Source: Stutzerimonas stutzeri
Lineage (GTDB): Bacteria > Pseudomonadota > Gammaproteobacteria > Pseudomonadales > Pseudomonadaceae
NCBI RefSeq assembly: GCF_000952685.1
Contig: NZ_JYHV01000037.1
Span: 248,001-312,000 of the forward strand
Direction of reading: 5' to 3'
Length of the DNA: 64,000 bases
Shown here: piece after piece, positions 1-9,030 of the stretch
How positions within the stretch are numbered: the stretch's first letter is position 1
Layout of the letters: each line of letters opens with the position of its first letter
The notes under the pieces: model-generated
What the model saw: the letters and a program-made list of their open reading frames with translations, nothing else
Told to the model about the DNA's origin: nothing
Databases searched by the model: none
Translations under genes and position numbers: made by a program

Positions 1-75
1 GCCACGGTGGCGGTTCATGGCCAGGCAGAGCAGCGTCATGCCCAGGTAGGCCATTGCGAAAGCCAATAGCAGCAT
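1..75 (-). CDS. DUF3325 family membrane protein (partial, runs off left edge)
   Basis: Only the first 25 codons are present; the frame is open to the window edge. The start is an ATG three bases after the TGA of the PepSY gene, so it is the next gene of the same minus-strand operon. The visible N-terminus (MLLLAFAMAYLGMTLLCLAM) is one hydrophobic helix followed by NRHRG, the usual opening of the small DUF3325 membrane proteins that accompany PepSY and DUF3649 proteins in TonB-receptor clusters. Family assignment rests on this short stretch and on context. The function of DUF3325 is not established; a part in inner-membrane handling of iron-siderophore is inferred. Confidence 0.6.
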   Translation of the reverse strand, partial: MLLLAFAMAYLGMTLLCLAMNRHRG

Positions 76-77
76 GG

Positions 78-1604
78 TCAGGCCTCTTGCACGCGAGTGG
101 TCCGACCGCGCGCCGCAGCGGCAACCGGCGTTGTGTTCAAGCGCCAGGCGCAGGCCGCACAGACCAGCCCCACGACGATCATGAACAGATCGACCGACGC
201 CAAGGCCCAGTCACCGCGTCCGACGCTGGCGATCAGATGACCATCGGAGGTCAGCGCGTTGACGACCGGCAAGCCGAGCGCGAGCACGGCGCCGAGCAGC
301 AGTTGCTCGCGCAGCAGGCGACGGCTCTGATGGCGGCGCAGAACGGCCCAGAGCACAGCCAGCAACCAGACGCCGACGAACACCCAGCCTTCGGCCACGG
401 CACGTTCGGCTAATGTCGCCGGGATCAGCCGATTACCCCACAGCAGCGCCAGACTGGCCAGCGGCAGACCGGCGAACACCGACGCGTTCAATGCGCGCAC
501 CCAGACCACACTCGCATCACCGCGCTGCTCGCGTTTGGCCAGCCAGACCTGCAGCCCGCCGATCAGCATCGCGCAACCGGCAAGCCCCATCAGCAGATAA
601 AGCAGACGCACCAGCGTGCCGCCGAACTGCGCCATGTGCAGCCCCGCCAGCCAGAGGTAGGCGCGATAGCCGGTGGAGGCGTCCTGGCGGTTGAGCAGCT
701 CACCGGTACTGGCGTCATAGCTGAGGGTGTCTTGCGGCGAACCGATACGCGAACGGTCACGAAGGCGGACGTCGACCACGGCCGAGGCATCATCGGGATG
801 ATGCACGCTGACCCAACCCACCTCGCCACCGCCCCATTGCTGGCGCGATTCGGCGATTAGCGCGTCGAGCGACACCGGGGTAGCCGGCGGCTGGTGCACT
901 TCTTCGCGCTCGAAGCTACCCATCACCTCACTGAAGTACTGCATGACATTGCCGGAATAGCTCACCTGGGCGGCGGCCGGCATATAGGTCGCGGCGAAGA
1001 TCGCCACACCGGTATACGCCAGTACCAGATGGAATGGAAAACCGACTACGCCGAACAGGTTGTGCGCATCGAGCCAGGCACGCTGGCCGTTGGCCTTGGG
1101 CCGCAGGGTGAAAAAGTCCTTGAAGATGCGCCGGTGGATGATCGCCCCCGACACCAGCGCGACGAGCATGAACATGCCGGCCAGGCCGACGATGTACATG
1201 CCGATGTCGCCGGCGTGCAGGTTGTAGTGCAGCTTGAAGAAGAACTCGCCGCCGACCGTTTCCGGCATCGGTACGGCCTGCGTACCGCGCGGATCGAAGG
1301 CGACGTTGTTGAAGGTCTCGCTGCCATCGACTTCCCAACCGAGCCGCCAGTAAGGCTCGCGCTCGGTCGGGCCGTGCATCCAGAACGCGTGGAGCTTTTC
1401 GCTGACGTTCTGCTGCAGCCAGCCGCGCACATCGTCCGCGCCCAGGCTCGAGACCACACCATCATGTAGCGCGGGGCGCATCCAGCGGGTGAGTTCTTTG
1501 TCGAAGCAGGCCACAGTGCCGGCGAAGATGATCACGAACAGCAGCCAGCTCGGCAGCAGTCCGCCCCAGGTGTGCAAGCCGGCCATGCTTTGGCGCAGTT
1601 TCAT
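78..1604 (-). CDS. PepSY-associated TM-helix protein, candidate ferric-siderophore reductase
   Basis: 508 aa integral membrane protein. The chosen start (MKLRQSMAGLHTWGG) gives the typical PepSY_TM opening: His11 in LHTWGG just before the first helix (about residues 15-33), then a periplasmic PepSY region, a helix pair around 'MYIVGLAGMFMLVALVSGAII', a second His-bearing segment (WLDAHNLFG), and further helices toward the C-terminus. Longer in-frame starts lie inside the upstream gene. Proteins of this architecture include FpvG of P. aeruginosa, an inner-membrane reductase that releases iron from ferripyoverdine. The gene lies directly downstream of a TonB receptor and a DUF3649 gene on the same strand, so reductive iron release after uptake is the likely role. 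The substrate cannot be read from sequence. Confidence 0.85.
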   Translation of the reverse strand: MKLRQSMAGLHTWGGLLPSWLLFVIIFAGTVACFDKELTRWMRPALHDGVVSSLGADDVRGWLQQNVSEKLHAFWMHGPTEREPYWRLGWEVDGSETFNNVAFDPRGTQAVPMPETVGGEFFFKLHYNLHAGDIGMYIVGLAGMFMLVALVSGAIIHRRIFKDFFTLRPKANGQRAWLDAHNLFGVVGFPFHLVLAYTGVAIFAATYMPAAAQVSYSGNVMQYFSEVMGSFEREEVHQPPATPVSLDALIAESRQQWGGGEVGWVSVHHPDDASAVVDVRLRDRSRIGSPQDTLSYDASTGELLNRQDASTGYRAYLWLAGLHMAQFGGTLVRLLYLLMGLAGCAMLIGGLQVWLAKREQRGDASVVWVRALNASVFAGLPLASLALLWGNRLIPATLAERAVAEGWVFVGVWLLAVLWAVLRRHQSRRLLREQLLLGAVLALGLPVVNALTSDGHLIASVGRGDWALASVDLFMIVVGLVCAACAWRLNTTPVAAAARGRTTRVQEA

Positions 1605-1897
1605 GGACGAACCCTCCAGTCGCCGGAAAAGAACGCGGCCAGGCACAGCACCGCGGTCACGCCGACGATCAACAGCCATACCCGCGTGGCACTGCGGGCG
1701 GCGAACACGTAGATCACCACCGCCGTCCACACGGCAAAGCTGGCGAGGCTGGAAAACACCACACGATCAGGCCGGACCAGCGGCAGGTAGACCGCCAGAA
1801 AGGCGGTCACCGCGTAGGCGACCGCATAGCCGCCGACCAGCGCCGCGAGCACACGCGACGCGATGTTCCAGCGGTTTATGGATACGTTGCGACTCAC
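1601..1897 (-). CDS. DUF3649 family small membrane protein of an iron-uptake operon
   Basis: 98 aa with three hydrophobic segments (ALVGGYAVAYAVTAFLAVYL; LASFAVWTAVVIYVFA; VWLLIVGVTAVLCLAAFF) and almost no soluble part. The start is a GTG (VSRNVSINRW) because AAGGGAGGA lies about six bases before it; an earlier in-frame ATG has no such site. It overlaps the start of the PepSY gene by 4 nt and follows the TonB receptor by about 50 nt, so the genes are probably translated from one message. DUF3649 proteins regularly sit between siderophore receptors and PepSY proteins; their biochemical role is unknown. Confidence 0.8.
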   Translation of the reverse strand: MSRNVSINRWNIASRVLAALVGGYAVAYAVTAFLAVYLPLVRPDRVVFSSLASFAVWTAVVIYVFAARSATRVWLLIVGVTAVLCLAAFFSGDWRVRP

Positions 1898-1946
1898 CTC
1901 GAATCCTCCCTTGCTGGCCTGCAAGCGGCGCGCGGCTCAGCGACGT

Positions 1947-4070
1947 TCAAAAGCTGTAGCTCGCGGTCGCCACCACGGTGCGGCGGTTGCCCGTGAAGCA
2001 GTCGCCACGCGACAGGCAGGTGGTGTAGTAGGTCTCGTCTTCCAGGTTGGTGGCGTTAAGGGTGAAGGCCCAGTCCTGATAGGCGTAGCCGAGCAGGGCG
2101 TCAAACAGCGTCGTCGATGGCGTCTTCAGCGTATCGGTGCCATCCCAGCTGGCGCCGACGTAACGCACACCGGCACCAGCGCTGAAGCCGGGAATGCCGG
2201 CGATGCTGAAGCGGTGCTGCGACCACAGCGAGGCCATATGTTCAGGCACGCTGGCGATGCGCTTGCCCTGCTGGGCGGAGGGGCCCTTGGCCACTTCGCT
2301 GTCCAGGTAGGTGTAGGTGCTGATCAGATCCCAGTTCGGGTTCAGCTCGACCAGCCCTTCGAGCTCCAGTCCCTTGACCCGCGCTTCGCCGGCCTGGATG
2401 GTGCTGAGAGGATTCGCCGGGTTGGGCATCTGGCGGTTCTTCTCGCGCAGATCAAACACCGCGGCCGTGAGCAGCGTGTTGCTACCAGCCGGCTGGTATT
2501 TCACACCGAGCTCCCACTGCTCGCCCTCGAGCGGTTTGTAGGACTGCTGAGTGAAGTTATCCAGACCGATGATCGGCGTGAAGGATTCGCTGTAGCTGAT
2601 GTAGGGCGCCACGCCATTGTCGAACAGGTACGTCAGACCGACGCGACCGGTGACCGCGTCATCCTTCTGCCGAGTGCCCTCCTCGACTCGCGTGTCCGCC
2701 CAATCCTTGCGCAGACCGAGAGTCATCAGCCAGTTCTGGTAGCGGATCTGGTCCTGGGCGTACAGGCCCTGCTGAGCGACGCGCTGCTGCGGAACGTCGG
2801 AAAGCGTGATGCCGGACGGATCGAAGGTGCCGTACACCGGATCGTAGAGGTCCAGCGGGGTGGCCACGCCGCGAGCGGTCCGGCTATCGGTGACGGCATG
2901 CCGGTAGTCGATACCCACCAGCGCGGTGTGCTGCAGCGCGCCAGTGTCGAAGCGCGACTCGGCCTGATGGTCGGCCGTCCAGATGGTGACTTCCGGCTTG
3001 GAAATGGACCAGACGCGGTTGACCGTGCGGTCGTCGGCGCCGAGTACCGGCGGCCAACCGTACATGGTCTGATAGCTGACCTTGCTCTTCTGCCAGCGCA
3101 GGTTCTGCCGCAGCGTCCAGGTGGCATCAAGTTGCCAGGCCATCTGCGAGGTCAGCGCTTTCTGCTCGCTGTCGTACTCATCGAAGCCCGGCTCGCTGAC
3201 GAAGCGCTCACTGCCAATCTCGCCATAGGGCGCGCTGAGCACCGTGCCGCGGTGCGGCAAAAAGGAGCTGGTGGTGCCGCCGTCGTCCTTCTGCACATTG
3301 GCCATCAGCGTCCATTCGAACTGCTCGTTGGGACGCCAGGTCAGCGACGGCATGAACAGCAGGCGGTTGTCCTTGGTGTGATCGACCTGGGTCTGGCTGT
3401 CACGCTGGATCGCGACCACGCGATAGAGCAACGTGCCGTCTTCATCCAGCGGACCGGTGCTGTCGAAGGCGATCTGCTTGCGGTCGAAGCTGCCGTACTG
3501 CAGCTGCAGCTCGCTCTTCTGTTCGGCCTGCGGACGCTTGCTGACGAAATTGAGCAAGCCGCCGACCGAACTCTGCCCATAGAGCATGGACGACGGTCCC
3601 TTTATCACCTCGACGCGTTCCAGCGTGAAAGGATCGGTGCGTGTGTTGTTGTAGTTACCGACGCTCAGCTGCAGGCCATTGAGAAAGGTCGTCGGAGACA
3701 CACCGCGAATCAGTGCGGAGTCGCCACGACTGTCGAAGCCATAGGCCTCGCCGCGCATGCCGGCGACATAGCGCAGCGAGTCCTGGATGGTCAGCGAACC
3801 CTGGTCGCGGATGCGATCGGCAGTGATCACGCTGATCGACTGCGGGGTCTCGACGATTGGTGTGTCAGTTTTGGTGCCGCTGACGCTGCGTTTTGCGACA
3901 TAGCCTTCGACCGGGCCATTGCCCCGCTCGACTTCGCGTGGCGCAGTGATCTGTTGTGCCTCCAGCTCAACCGTATCCTGAGCCTCGGCGGCGAAGCAGG
4001 CAATCAGAACTGGCAGACCAAGCGCCAGTGGGCGCAAAGAAAACGGCGGCGAAGCGACAACGAGGCTCAT
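1947..4070 (-). CDS. TonB-dependent siderophore receptor (FhuA/FoxA-like)
   Basis: 707 aa outer-membrane receptor with an N-terminal signal peptide ending near 'CFAAEAQ'. A plug domain follows (ETPQSISVITADRI, then RVEVIKGPSSMLYGQSSVGG), then a 22-strand barrel ending in the terminal Phe (ATASYSF). Near the C-terminus the motif TTCLSRGDCFTGNRR matches the Cys-x4-Asp-Cys-Phe-x-Gly-x-Arg signature of ferrichrome/ferrioxamine-type receptors. There is no STN domain between signal peptide and plug, so it should not signal to an anti-sigma factor, unlike the receptor at 19-21.6 kb. It heads an operon with the DUF3649, PepSY and DUF3325 genes. A Fur-box-like sequence lies just upstream. A hydroxamate-type siderophore is a guess from the signature. 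Confidence 0.92.
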   Translation of the reverse strand: MSLVVASPPFSLRPLALGLPVLIACFAAEAQDTVELEAQQITAPREVERGNGPVEGYVAKRSVSGTKTDTPIVETPQSISVITADRIRDQGSLTIQDSLRYVAGMRGEAYGFDSRGDSALIRGVSPTTFLNGLQLSVGNYNNTRTDPFTLERVEVIKGPSSMLYGQSSVGGLLNFVSKRPQAEQKSELQLQYGSFDRKQIAFDSTGPLDEDGTLLYRVVAIQRDSQTQVDHTKDNRLLFMPSLTWRPNEQFEWTLMANVQKDDGGTTSSFLPHRGTVLSAPYGEIGSERFVSEPGFDEYDSEQKALTSQMAWQLDATWTLRQNLRWQKSKVSYQTMYGWPPVLGADDRTVNRVWSISKPEVTIWTADHQAESRFDTGALQHTALVGIDYRHAVTDSRTARGVATPLDLYDPVYGTFDPSGITLSDVPQQRVAQQGLYAQDQIRYQNWLMTLGLRKDWADTRVEEGTRQKDDAVTGRVGLTYLFDNGVAPYISYSESFTPIIGLDNFTQQSYKPLEGEQWELGVKYQPAGSNTLLTAAVFDLREKNRQMPNPANPLSTIQAGEARVKGLELEGLVELNPNWDLISTYTYLDSEVAKGPSAQQGKRIASVPEHMASLWSQHRFSIAGIPGFSAGAGVRYVGASWDGTDTLKTPSTTLFDALLGYAYQDWAFTLNATNLEDETYYTTCLSRGDCFTGNRRTVVATASYSF

Positions 4071-4097
4071 GGGACCAACCCTTCAAATAACGTTAAT

Positions 4098-4116
4098 GCG
4101 CATGATATTGATAAAT
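4098..4116 (-). promoter_or_regulatory. candidate Fur box upstream of the TonB receptor
   Basis: The 19-mer GCGCATGATATTGATAAAT matches 11 of 19 positions of the classical Fur consensus, including the central ATGATA-T-AT block. It sits about 30-45 bp before the receptor start in an AT-rich pocket of otherwise GC-rich DNA. Iron-repressed transcription is expected for this gene class; the exact register is uncertain. Confidence 0.5.
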
Positions 4117-4751
4117 GTTTTTATTTAGAAGAGGCTAGAATCAGTTCTTCACGAGCTCGTTAAACGCTGTTGAGTGCGATTGCTGGTGTAGCGACCCGCT
4201 GTTGCCCCGTGCATCGCAGCGCCTCGGCCTGCGATCGCTACCTCGTCCGGCCGGCTTCGTTCGAGCTGATAGATGCAACGGGATACCAACCGCCAGGCTC
4301 AGCATCGGCCATTCAGCGAACCGGATTGAGTACTCGGATGGAACCTTGGCGCTACGTGCGGCAGCGCTTGGCCCATGAGGGACGACCGACACAAGCGGCC
4401 AACTACGCAAGGGTTAAGTGCAGGTGCGAACCGGATTGGCCATTCGGCCAACCAACTGAGCTAGAAGATTGTTGAGCTGACTCGACTCGGCCACGCGATG
4501 ATGTTGGCGCCCCTCGTAACGCGCCGAGTCTGTACAAGATACGCCAAACCATGTGCAGCAACTTCACAGGCGGAACGGCCAGCACTCAACGCCACATGGG
4601 TGGAGGCCAAATTACGGCGCACTGACGGCCCACCGATCGTCGAACGTGGGCGCCAGGACCCCGCACGCTCATGGGAGGTCAAACCACCGCATCGATTGCA
4701 CTACCGACGGCCACCGACAAGCCCAACGTCAAGCTGGGCTTCGAACAGATA
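4117..4751. other. non-coding or decayed stretch, no recognisable gene
   Basis: About 640 bp between the receptor promoter and the end of the trehalase gene. Several overlapping open frames of 60-170 codons exist on both strands, but their translations are Arg/Ser/Pro/Ala-rich with no domain, membrane segment or consistent codon bias. The only local structure I see is a perfect inverted repeat TTGGCC-ATTC-GGCCAA at 4436-4451, next to a 13-mer resembling the reverse complement of a tRNA D-arm (4451-4463). It could be remnant sequence at the edge of an accessory block. Confidence 0.4.
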
Positions 4752-6362
4752 TCACTCTGGCGCCCACTCCGCCCGGCATCGTCCGGCTCGGCAGCGATGG
4801 GCCTCGTGGCTGGGGTCATCCTGCATCAGTTTGCGGATCACGCCATTGGTCCAACCGAAACCATCCTGCAACGGATATTCGCCACCGCCGGCATGCTCGG
4901 CGCTGGGGCGCAGCACATATTTCTCCACCAGCTTGCTTTCCTGTTCGAACAGCAGCGAGACGACCTTCAACCATCGCTCTTCGATCTGCAGCGCCAAGGC
5001 GTTGTGCCCGTAGCGCTGCAGCCCGCGAATGCCCATCCACTGCAACGGCGCCCAGCCGTTGGGGCGGTCCCACTGTTCACCGGTGTCAGTAATTTCAGTA
5101 GTCGACAGCCCGCCAGGTGCCAGGAGCCGTTCACGAACGATATCGGCCACCCGCTCCGCCTGTTGATCACTGGCGAGCCGGAGGAACAGTGGCGTCAGGG
5201 TCGCGGCGGTGAGGTTGTCGCGCTGCTCTTGCAACGTCCAGTCGTAGTCGAAATAGGCGCCGTCCCGATCGCTCCACAGATACAGGTTGATCGCCGCCAG
5301 GCGCGCATCGGCGCGCTGGCGGAACGTCTTGGCGCATGCATGCCAGCCTTTCTGATCACTGAGTCGAGCAATCTGACATTCGACCTTGTGCAGGAAGCTG
5401 TTCAGATCCACCGGAATGATGTTGGTGGTGCGAATACTCGATAGGCGCTGCGGGTCGCCCAGCCAGCGTGAGCTGAAATCCCAGCCCGATTCGGCCCCGG
5501 CGCGCAGGTCGCGATAGACCTCGTGCGCCGGCCGGCTCGATGAACGCGCGGTTTCCACGTCTTCGAGATAGGACTCCTCGCGGGGGGTGTCGCGCTCGTC
5601 CCAGTAGCGGTTGAGCACGCTGCCGTCGGGCAGACAGACACAGCGCCGATGCGCCTCACCGGGACGCAGATGATCGGCGCCCTCGGTCCAGAAGGCGTAT
5701 TCCTTACGCAGTTGCGGCAGGTAATCGCTCGCGCGATGCACGCCGGTATCCTCGAACAGATCGATCATCAGCGCGAAAACCGGCGGCTGCGATCGACTCA
5801 GGTAATAGGACCGATTGCCATTTGGCACATGCCCGTAGGTATCGATCAGGTAGGCGAAGTTGTCGGCCATCGACCGTAGCAACTCGCAATGCCCGCTCTC
5901 GTCCAGGCCGAGCATGGTGAAGTAGGAATCCCAGTAGTACATCTCGGTGAAACGGCCGCCCGGTACGACGTAGTCGTGCGGCAAGGGCAGCAGTGAGGAG
6001 AATTCCGGATGCTGCCGCGGCTGTCGGGTGAGTATCGGCCAGAGCCGGTCGATGTGCTCGCTCAGGCTGTCGTCGGGGTTGGCCACGAACTCCGTAGGCG
6101 CCCTCTGGTAGACCTCGAAATGCTCCAGCACGAAGGCTTTCAGATCGAAACCAGGCTCGCCGCTACGTGTCCGATAGCTGTCCAGAATCCGCTCTGGATG
6201 CTGGCGTGGCGCGCAGTCAACGAAGGTCTTGCTGTCGGGAAACACGCGCTGCGTTTGCACCGCCACGAACAATTCCTGATAGCGGTCCGCCGGGGTCAGG
6301 GTGTCTGCGTCAGAAACCGCACGGGTGTCGTAATCGAAAGGGCTCAGATCGGTGTCGGTCAT
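4752..6362 (-). CDS. trehalase, glycoside hydrolase family 37, cytoplasmic type
   Basis: 536 aa enzyme hydrolysing alpha,alpha-trehalose to two glucose. Both GH37 signatures are visible: PGGRFTEMYYWDSYF and QWDRPNGWAPLQW. The segment ESGWDFSSRW carries the expected catalytic Asp, and EYPLQDGFGWTNGV is the Gly-rich C-terminal motif. There is no signal peptide, so it resembles cytoplasmic TreF rather than periplasmic TreA. The start MTDTDLSPFD is chosen because its ATG overlaps the TGA of the upstream dehydrogenase gene (ATGA), which implies translational coupling. The pairing suggests trehalose-derived glucose metabolism or osmolyte turnover. Confidence 0.92.
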   Translation of the reverse strand: MTDTDLSPFDYDTRAVSDADTLTPADRYQELFVAVQTQRVFPDSKTFVDCAPRQHPERILDSYRTRSGEPGFDLKAFVLEHFEVYQRAPTEFVANPDDSLSEHIDRLWPILTRQPRQHPEFSSLLPLPHDYVVPGGRFTEMYYWDSYFTMLGLDESGHCELLRSMADNFAYLIDTYGHVPNGNRSYYLSRSQPPVFALMIDLFEDTGVHRASDYLPQLRKEYAFWTEGADHLRPGEAHRRCVCLPDGSVLNRYWDERDTPREESYLEDVETARSSSRPAHEVYRDLRAGAESGWDFSSRWLGDPQRLSSIRTTNIIPVDLNSFLHKVECQIARLSDQKGWHACAKTFRQRADARLAAINLYLWSDRDGAYFDYDWTLQEQRDNLTAATLTPLFLRLASDQQAERVADIVRERLLAPGGLSTTEITDTGEQWDRPNGWAPLQWMGIRGLQRYGHNALALQIEERWLKVVSLLFEQESKLVEKYVLRPSAEHAGGGEYPLQDGFGWTNGVIRKLMQDDPSHEAHRCRAGRCRAEWAPE

Positions 6363-7126
6363 TGCTCGCTGTAGTTCCATAGCAGTCCGCCATCAATCAC
6401 CAGTGTAGTACCGGTGATGTAATCGGCCTCGTCCGAGGCGAGAAACGCCACCGCACCAGCCACATCGCGTGGCTGCCCGAGGCGACCGGTGGGAATATTG
6501 GCGAGCAGGCCGGCCAGTTTCTCGGGTTGATTCATCAGGGCCCGGTTGATTGGCGTCTCGATCGCCCCCGGTGCCACGTTATTGACCGTGATCCCCAGCG
6601 GCGCCAGCTCGATCGCCAGGTTGCGCATAAGCAACTTCAGCCCACCCTTGCTGGCGCAGTAGCTGGTGAAGTTGGGAAACGGCAACTCCTCATGCACCGA
6701 GCTGTTATTGATGATCCGCCCGCCTCGGCCGGCATCGCGCAGATGCCGCGCGAACGCCTGGGCGAGAAAGAACGGGCCACGCAGGTTGACGTTGAGCACC
6801 AGGTCGTAATCGCCTTCGCCGGCCTCGAGAAACGGACTATGCCGCTGCACGCCGGCGTTATTGACGAGTATGTCGAGACGCCCCATCTGCTCGATTGACT
6901 GCGCCACCAGCCGCCGGCATTCGGCGGCGACCCCGACATCGGCAGCAATGAAACAGGCCTGGCGACCCAGCGCACGAACCTGCTCGAGGGTTGCCTGGGA
7001 TTCGTCGTCATCGTGCCGGCCATTGATGACCAGATCGGCGCCTTCCTCGGCCAGACGCACGGCGATGCCACGACCGATACCCTGGGAGCTGCCGGTGACC
7101 AGTGCGACTTTGTTCTGCAATTTCAT
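6359..7126 (-). CDS. SDR-family dehydrogenase, glucose 1-dehydrogenase-like
   Basis: 255 aa classical short-chain dehydrogenase/reductase. The cofactor motif TGSSQGIG is at residues 11-18, NNAG at 89-92, the catalytic Ser near 142-143, and the YxxxK pair at Tyr156/Lys160, with the closing 'PGAIETP' and 'GGLLWNY' segments usual for the family. The wording resembles enzymes annotated glucose 1-dehydrogenase. It is the first gene of a two-gene minus-strand operon and its stop overlaps the trehalase start by 4 nt. Oxidation of the glucose released by trehalase is therefore an attractive but unproven role; SDR substrates cannot be assigned from sequence alone. Confidence 0.85.
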   Translation of the reverse strand: MKLQNKVALVTGSSQGIGRGIAVRLAEEGADLVINGRHDDDESQATLEQVRALGRQACFIAADVGVAAECRRLVAQSIEQMGRLDILVNNAGVQRHSPFLEAGEGDYDLVLNVNLRGPFFLAQAFARHLRDAGRGGRIINNSSVHEELPFPNFTSYCASKGGLKLLMRNLAIELAPLGITVNNVAPGAIETPINRALMNQPEKLAGLLANIPTGRLGQPRDVAGAVAFLASDEADYITGTTLVIDGGLLWNYSEQ

Positions 7127-7319
7127 CGATTCCCCTCGTGGCGGACGGGCCGCTACCGCGGCCTTCGATCATCCTCCTGAGACGGGCTGTTACCGGCTCC
7201 GTTCAATGCCGCCTGTTTGTGAACGTTTCAGAACATCCGGGATTGGTCGACGCGGCAGACAAATGCCATCGCAGAGGCGCAGAATGGCCGGCTCTCCGCC
7301 GCACCGTTTCGGAATTTCC

Positions 7320-8213
7320 ATGGCCACTGCCGATCTGCGTAAAGGGTATCTACTGGGTCTGACGACCTTCTGCATCTGGGGCATGTTTCCGCTCTACTTC
7401 AAGTCAATCGAACAGTATGCGGCGCTGGAGATCGTCACCCAGCGCGCCATCTGGTCGGCGCTGTTCGGTACGCTGGTGCTCATGCTGTGGCGCCACCCGG
7501 GCTGGTGGCAGGAACTGCTCGCTCACCCGCGGCGAATCGGCGTGCTGATGATCTCCAGCGTGCTGATCGCGACCAACTGGCTGATTTACGTCTGGGCGGT
7601 CAATCACGACCAGATGCTCGAAGCGAGCCTGGGCTATTACATCAACCCACTGGTCAATGTGCTGCTCGGGTTGATCGTACTGCGCGAACGGCTACGACCG
7701 CTGCAGTGGCTGGCGGTGGCGATGGCGGTGGTCGGTGTGCTCCTGCAGTTGATCACGCTCGGGGATTTCCCCTGGGTGTCGATCGCCCTCGCACTGAGCT
7801 TCGCTACCTACGGTCTGCTGCGCAAACAGGCGCCGGTGGCGGCGCTGCCGGGCCTGGTGGTCGAAACCTGGCTACTGCTACCGATCGCCCTGGGCTGGCT
7901 GTTCTTCTTCGGCAGCGGACCGAGCACCGAATGGTCGTTCTGGACCGATCCACAGGCTCTCTGGCTGGTCGCAGCCGGGCCGGTGACATTGTTGCCGCTG
8001 CTGTGCTTCAACGCCGCCGCGCGCCACCTGCCCTATTCGACGCTGGGATTCTTGCAGTACATCACGCCAACCCTACTGCTGATATTGGCGGTGTGGGTGT
8101 TCAACGAGCCCTTCCCCGCTGACCGCCAGCTCGCGTTCATCTGCATCTGGGCCGGCCTGGCGGTATACAGCTACGACGCCTGGCGGCTGATGCGCCAAGT
8201 GTCGGTGAGGTAA
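7320..8213 (+). CDS. rarD: RarD-type EamA/DMT permease
   Basis: 297 aa with ten predicted helices and two EamA halves. The opening after the start, KGYLLGLTTFCIWGMFPLYFKSI, is the RarD signature, and 'ASLGYYINPLVNVLLG' and 'TLGFLQYITPTLLLILAV' mark the ends of the repeats. RarD proteins are drug/metabolite-family transporters associated with chloramphenicol sensitivity; the natural substrate is unknown. I chose the ATG at 7320 from family alignment. An upstream ATG twelve codons earlier is preceded by AGAGG and cannot be excluded. It is divergent from the SDR-trehalase operon and ends 5 bp before the convergent gcvR-like gene. Confidence 0.88.
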   Translation: MATADLRKGYLLGLTTFCIWGMFPLYFKSIEQYAALEIVTQRAIWSALFGTLVLMLWRHPGWWQELLAHPRRIGVLMISSVLIATNWLIYVWAVNHDQMLEASLGYYINPLVNVLLGLIVLRERLRPLQWLAVAMAVVGVLLQLITLGDFPWVSIALALSFATYGLLRKQAPVAALPGLVVETWLLLPIALGWLFFFGSGPSTEWSFWTDPQALWLVAAGPVTLLPLLCFNAAARHLPYSTLGFLQYITPTLLLILAVWVFNEPFPADRQLAFICIWAGLAVYSYDAWRLMRQVSVR

Positions 8214-8218
8214 GGCGT

Positions 8219-8737
8219 TTACTCGGCTGACTGCAGTTTCAATTCCACCATCAGCTCATCGGCCAATGTCTCCAGGTGCTGCTGGAGTTCATCCAGCGAC
8301 AGCTCGGCTGGCACCGCCAGCCGAGCGTCGGCATGAAACAGCAGCTCGTTGGTCATCGGCGCGGGCAGGACGTCGGTGTTCAGGCTTTCGACATTGATGC
8401 CGTGCCCCGCCAGCAGGCGGGTGATGTCGCGCACGATACCCGAGCGATCGTTGCCTACGAGCTGAAGCTGGATCATTCGCCAGCTGCGTTCGGGCACCTC
8501 GCCGCTGCGCGCGAAGACCACCCGAATACCCTGCTGCTCCAGCCGTTGCAGCGCATCGGTCAGCCCGGCGTGAGCGTCCTTCGGTACCGCGACCCGCAAA
8601 ATCCCGGCGAACTGGCCAGCCATGCGCGACATGCGGCTGTCCAGCCAGTTACCGCCATGCTCGGCGATGCACTTGGCCACGCGCTCGACCAGCCCGGGCT
8701 GATCTTCGGCAATGACGGTTAGAACGAGATGATCCAT
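8219..8737 (-). CDS. gcvR: GcvR-like tandem ACT-domain regulator
   Basis: 172 aa made of two ACT domains. The first opens 'HLVLTVIAEDQPGLVERVA' and the second 'MIQLQLVGNDRSGIVRDITRLLA'. This tandem layout and length match the glycine cleavage system repressor GcvR, which in E. coli binds GcvA rather than DNA. There is no enzymatic domain. A good GAGGAG site precedes the ATG. The leader contains a perfect 9-bp hairpin (8761-8782). No gcvA or gcv genes are in the window, so the glycine link is by family only; other Pseudomonas tandem-ACT proteins of this type are simply called ACT-domain proteins. Confidence 0.75.
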   Translation of the reverse strand: MDHLVLTVIAEDQPGLVERVAKCIAEHGGNWLDSRMSRMAGQFAGILRVAVPKDAHAGLTDALQRLEQQGIRVVFARSGEVPERSWRMIQLQLVGNDRSGIVRDITRLLAGHGINVESLNTDVLPAPMTNELLFHADARLAVPAELSLDELQQHLETLADELMVELKLQSAE

Positions 8738-8760
8738 TTTGGACTCCTCAAATGATGGAT

Positions 8761-8782
8761 GGACGACCCCTGCGGGTCGTCC
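8761..8782 (-). repeat. perfect hairpin in the gcvR-like gene leader
   Basis: GGACGACCC-CTGC-GGGTCGTCC is a perfect 9-bp stem with a 4-nt loop, ending about 24 bp before the gcvR-like start codon. It has no T-tract on either side, so a plain terminator is unlikely. It may be a leader structure or a protein-binding site. Confidence 0.55.
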
Positions 8783-9030
8783 GGGAAACGAATGCTATGG
8801 ACCTCACTCGTGGCGTCCGGCTCCATAGGTATAGAACAATCTACCGCCGTCGCCGCGCCGAGCCAGCCATTTCAAACCCGCCGACTCAGGCATTGACTCG
8901 CTCGCCGCGAGGTTGAAGAGCGGTCCATTTGGCGGACTGATTTTCCAAACCGCTTCATGTAGTATCCGCCGACCCGGACTACAAGAAGAACTGTCCGACG
9001 GATTTGAAGAAGAACCAAGTGAGGCGAGTA

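Noticed and set aside
1863..4163. 766-codon plus-strand open frame
   Set aside because: It is the antisense shadow of the TonB receptor; no domains are readable and codon positions fit the minus-strand gene.
4425..4463. tRNA-like sequence on the minus strand (TAGCTCAGTTGGT and GGTTCGCACC boxes)
   Set aside because: The D-stem does not close, no anticodon arm or acceptor stem can be drawn, and the boxes are too close together. It is at most a fragment.
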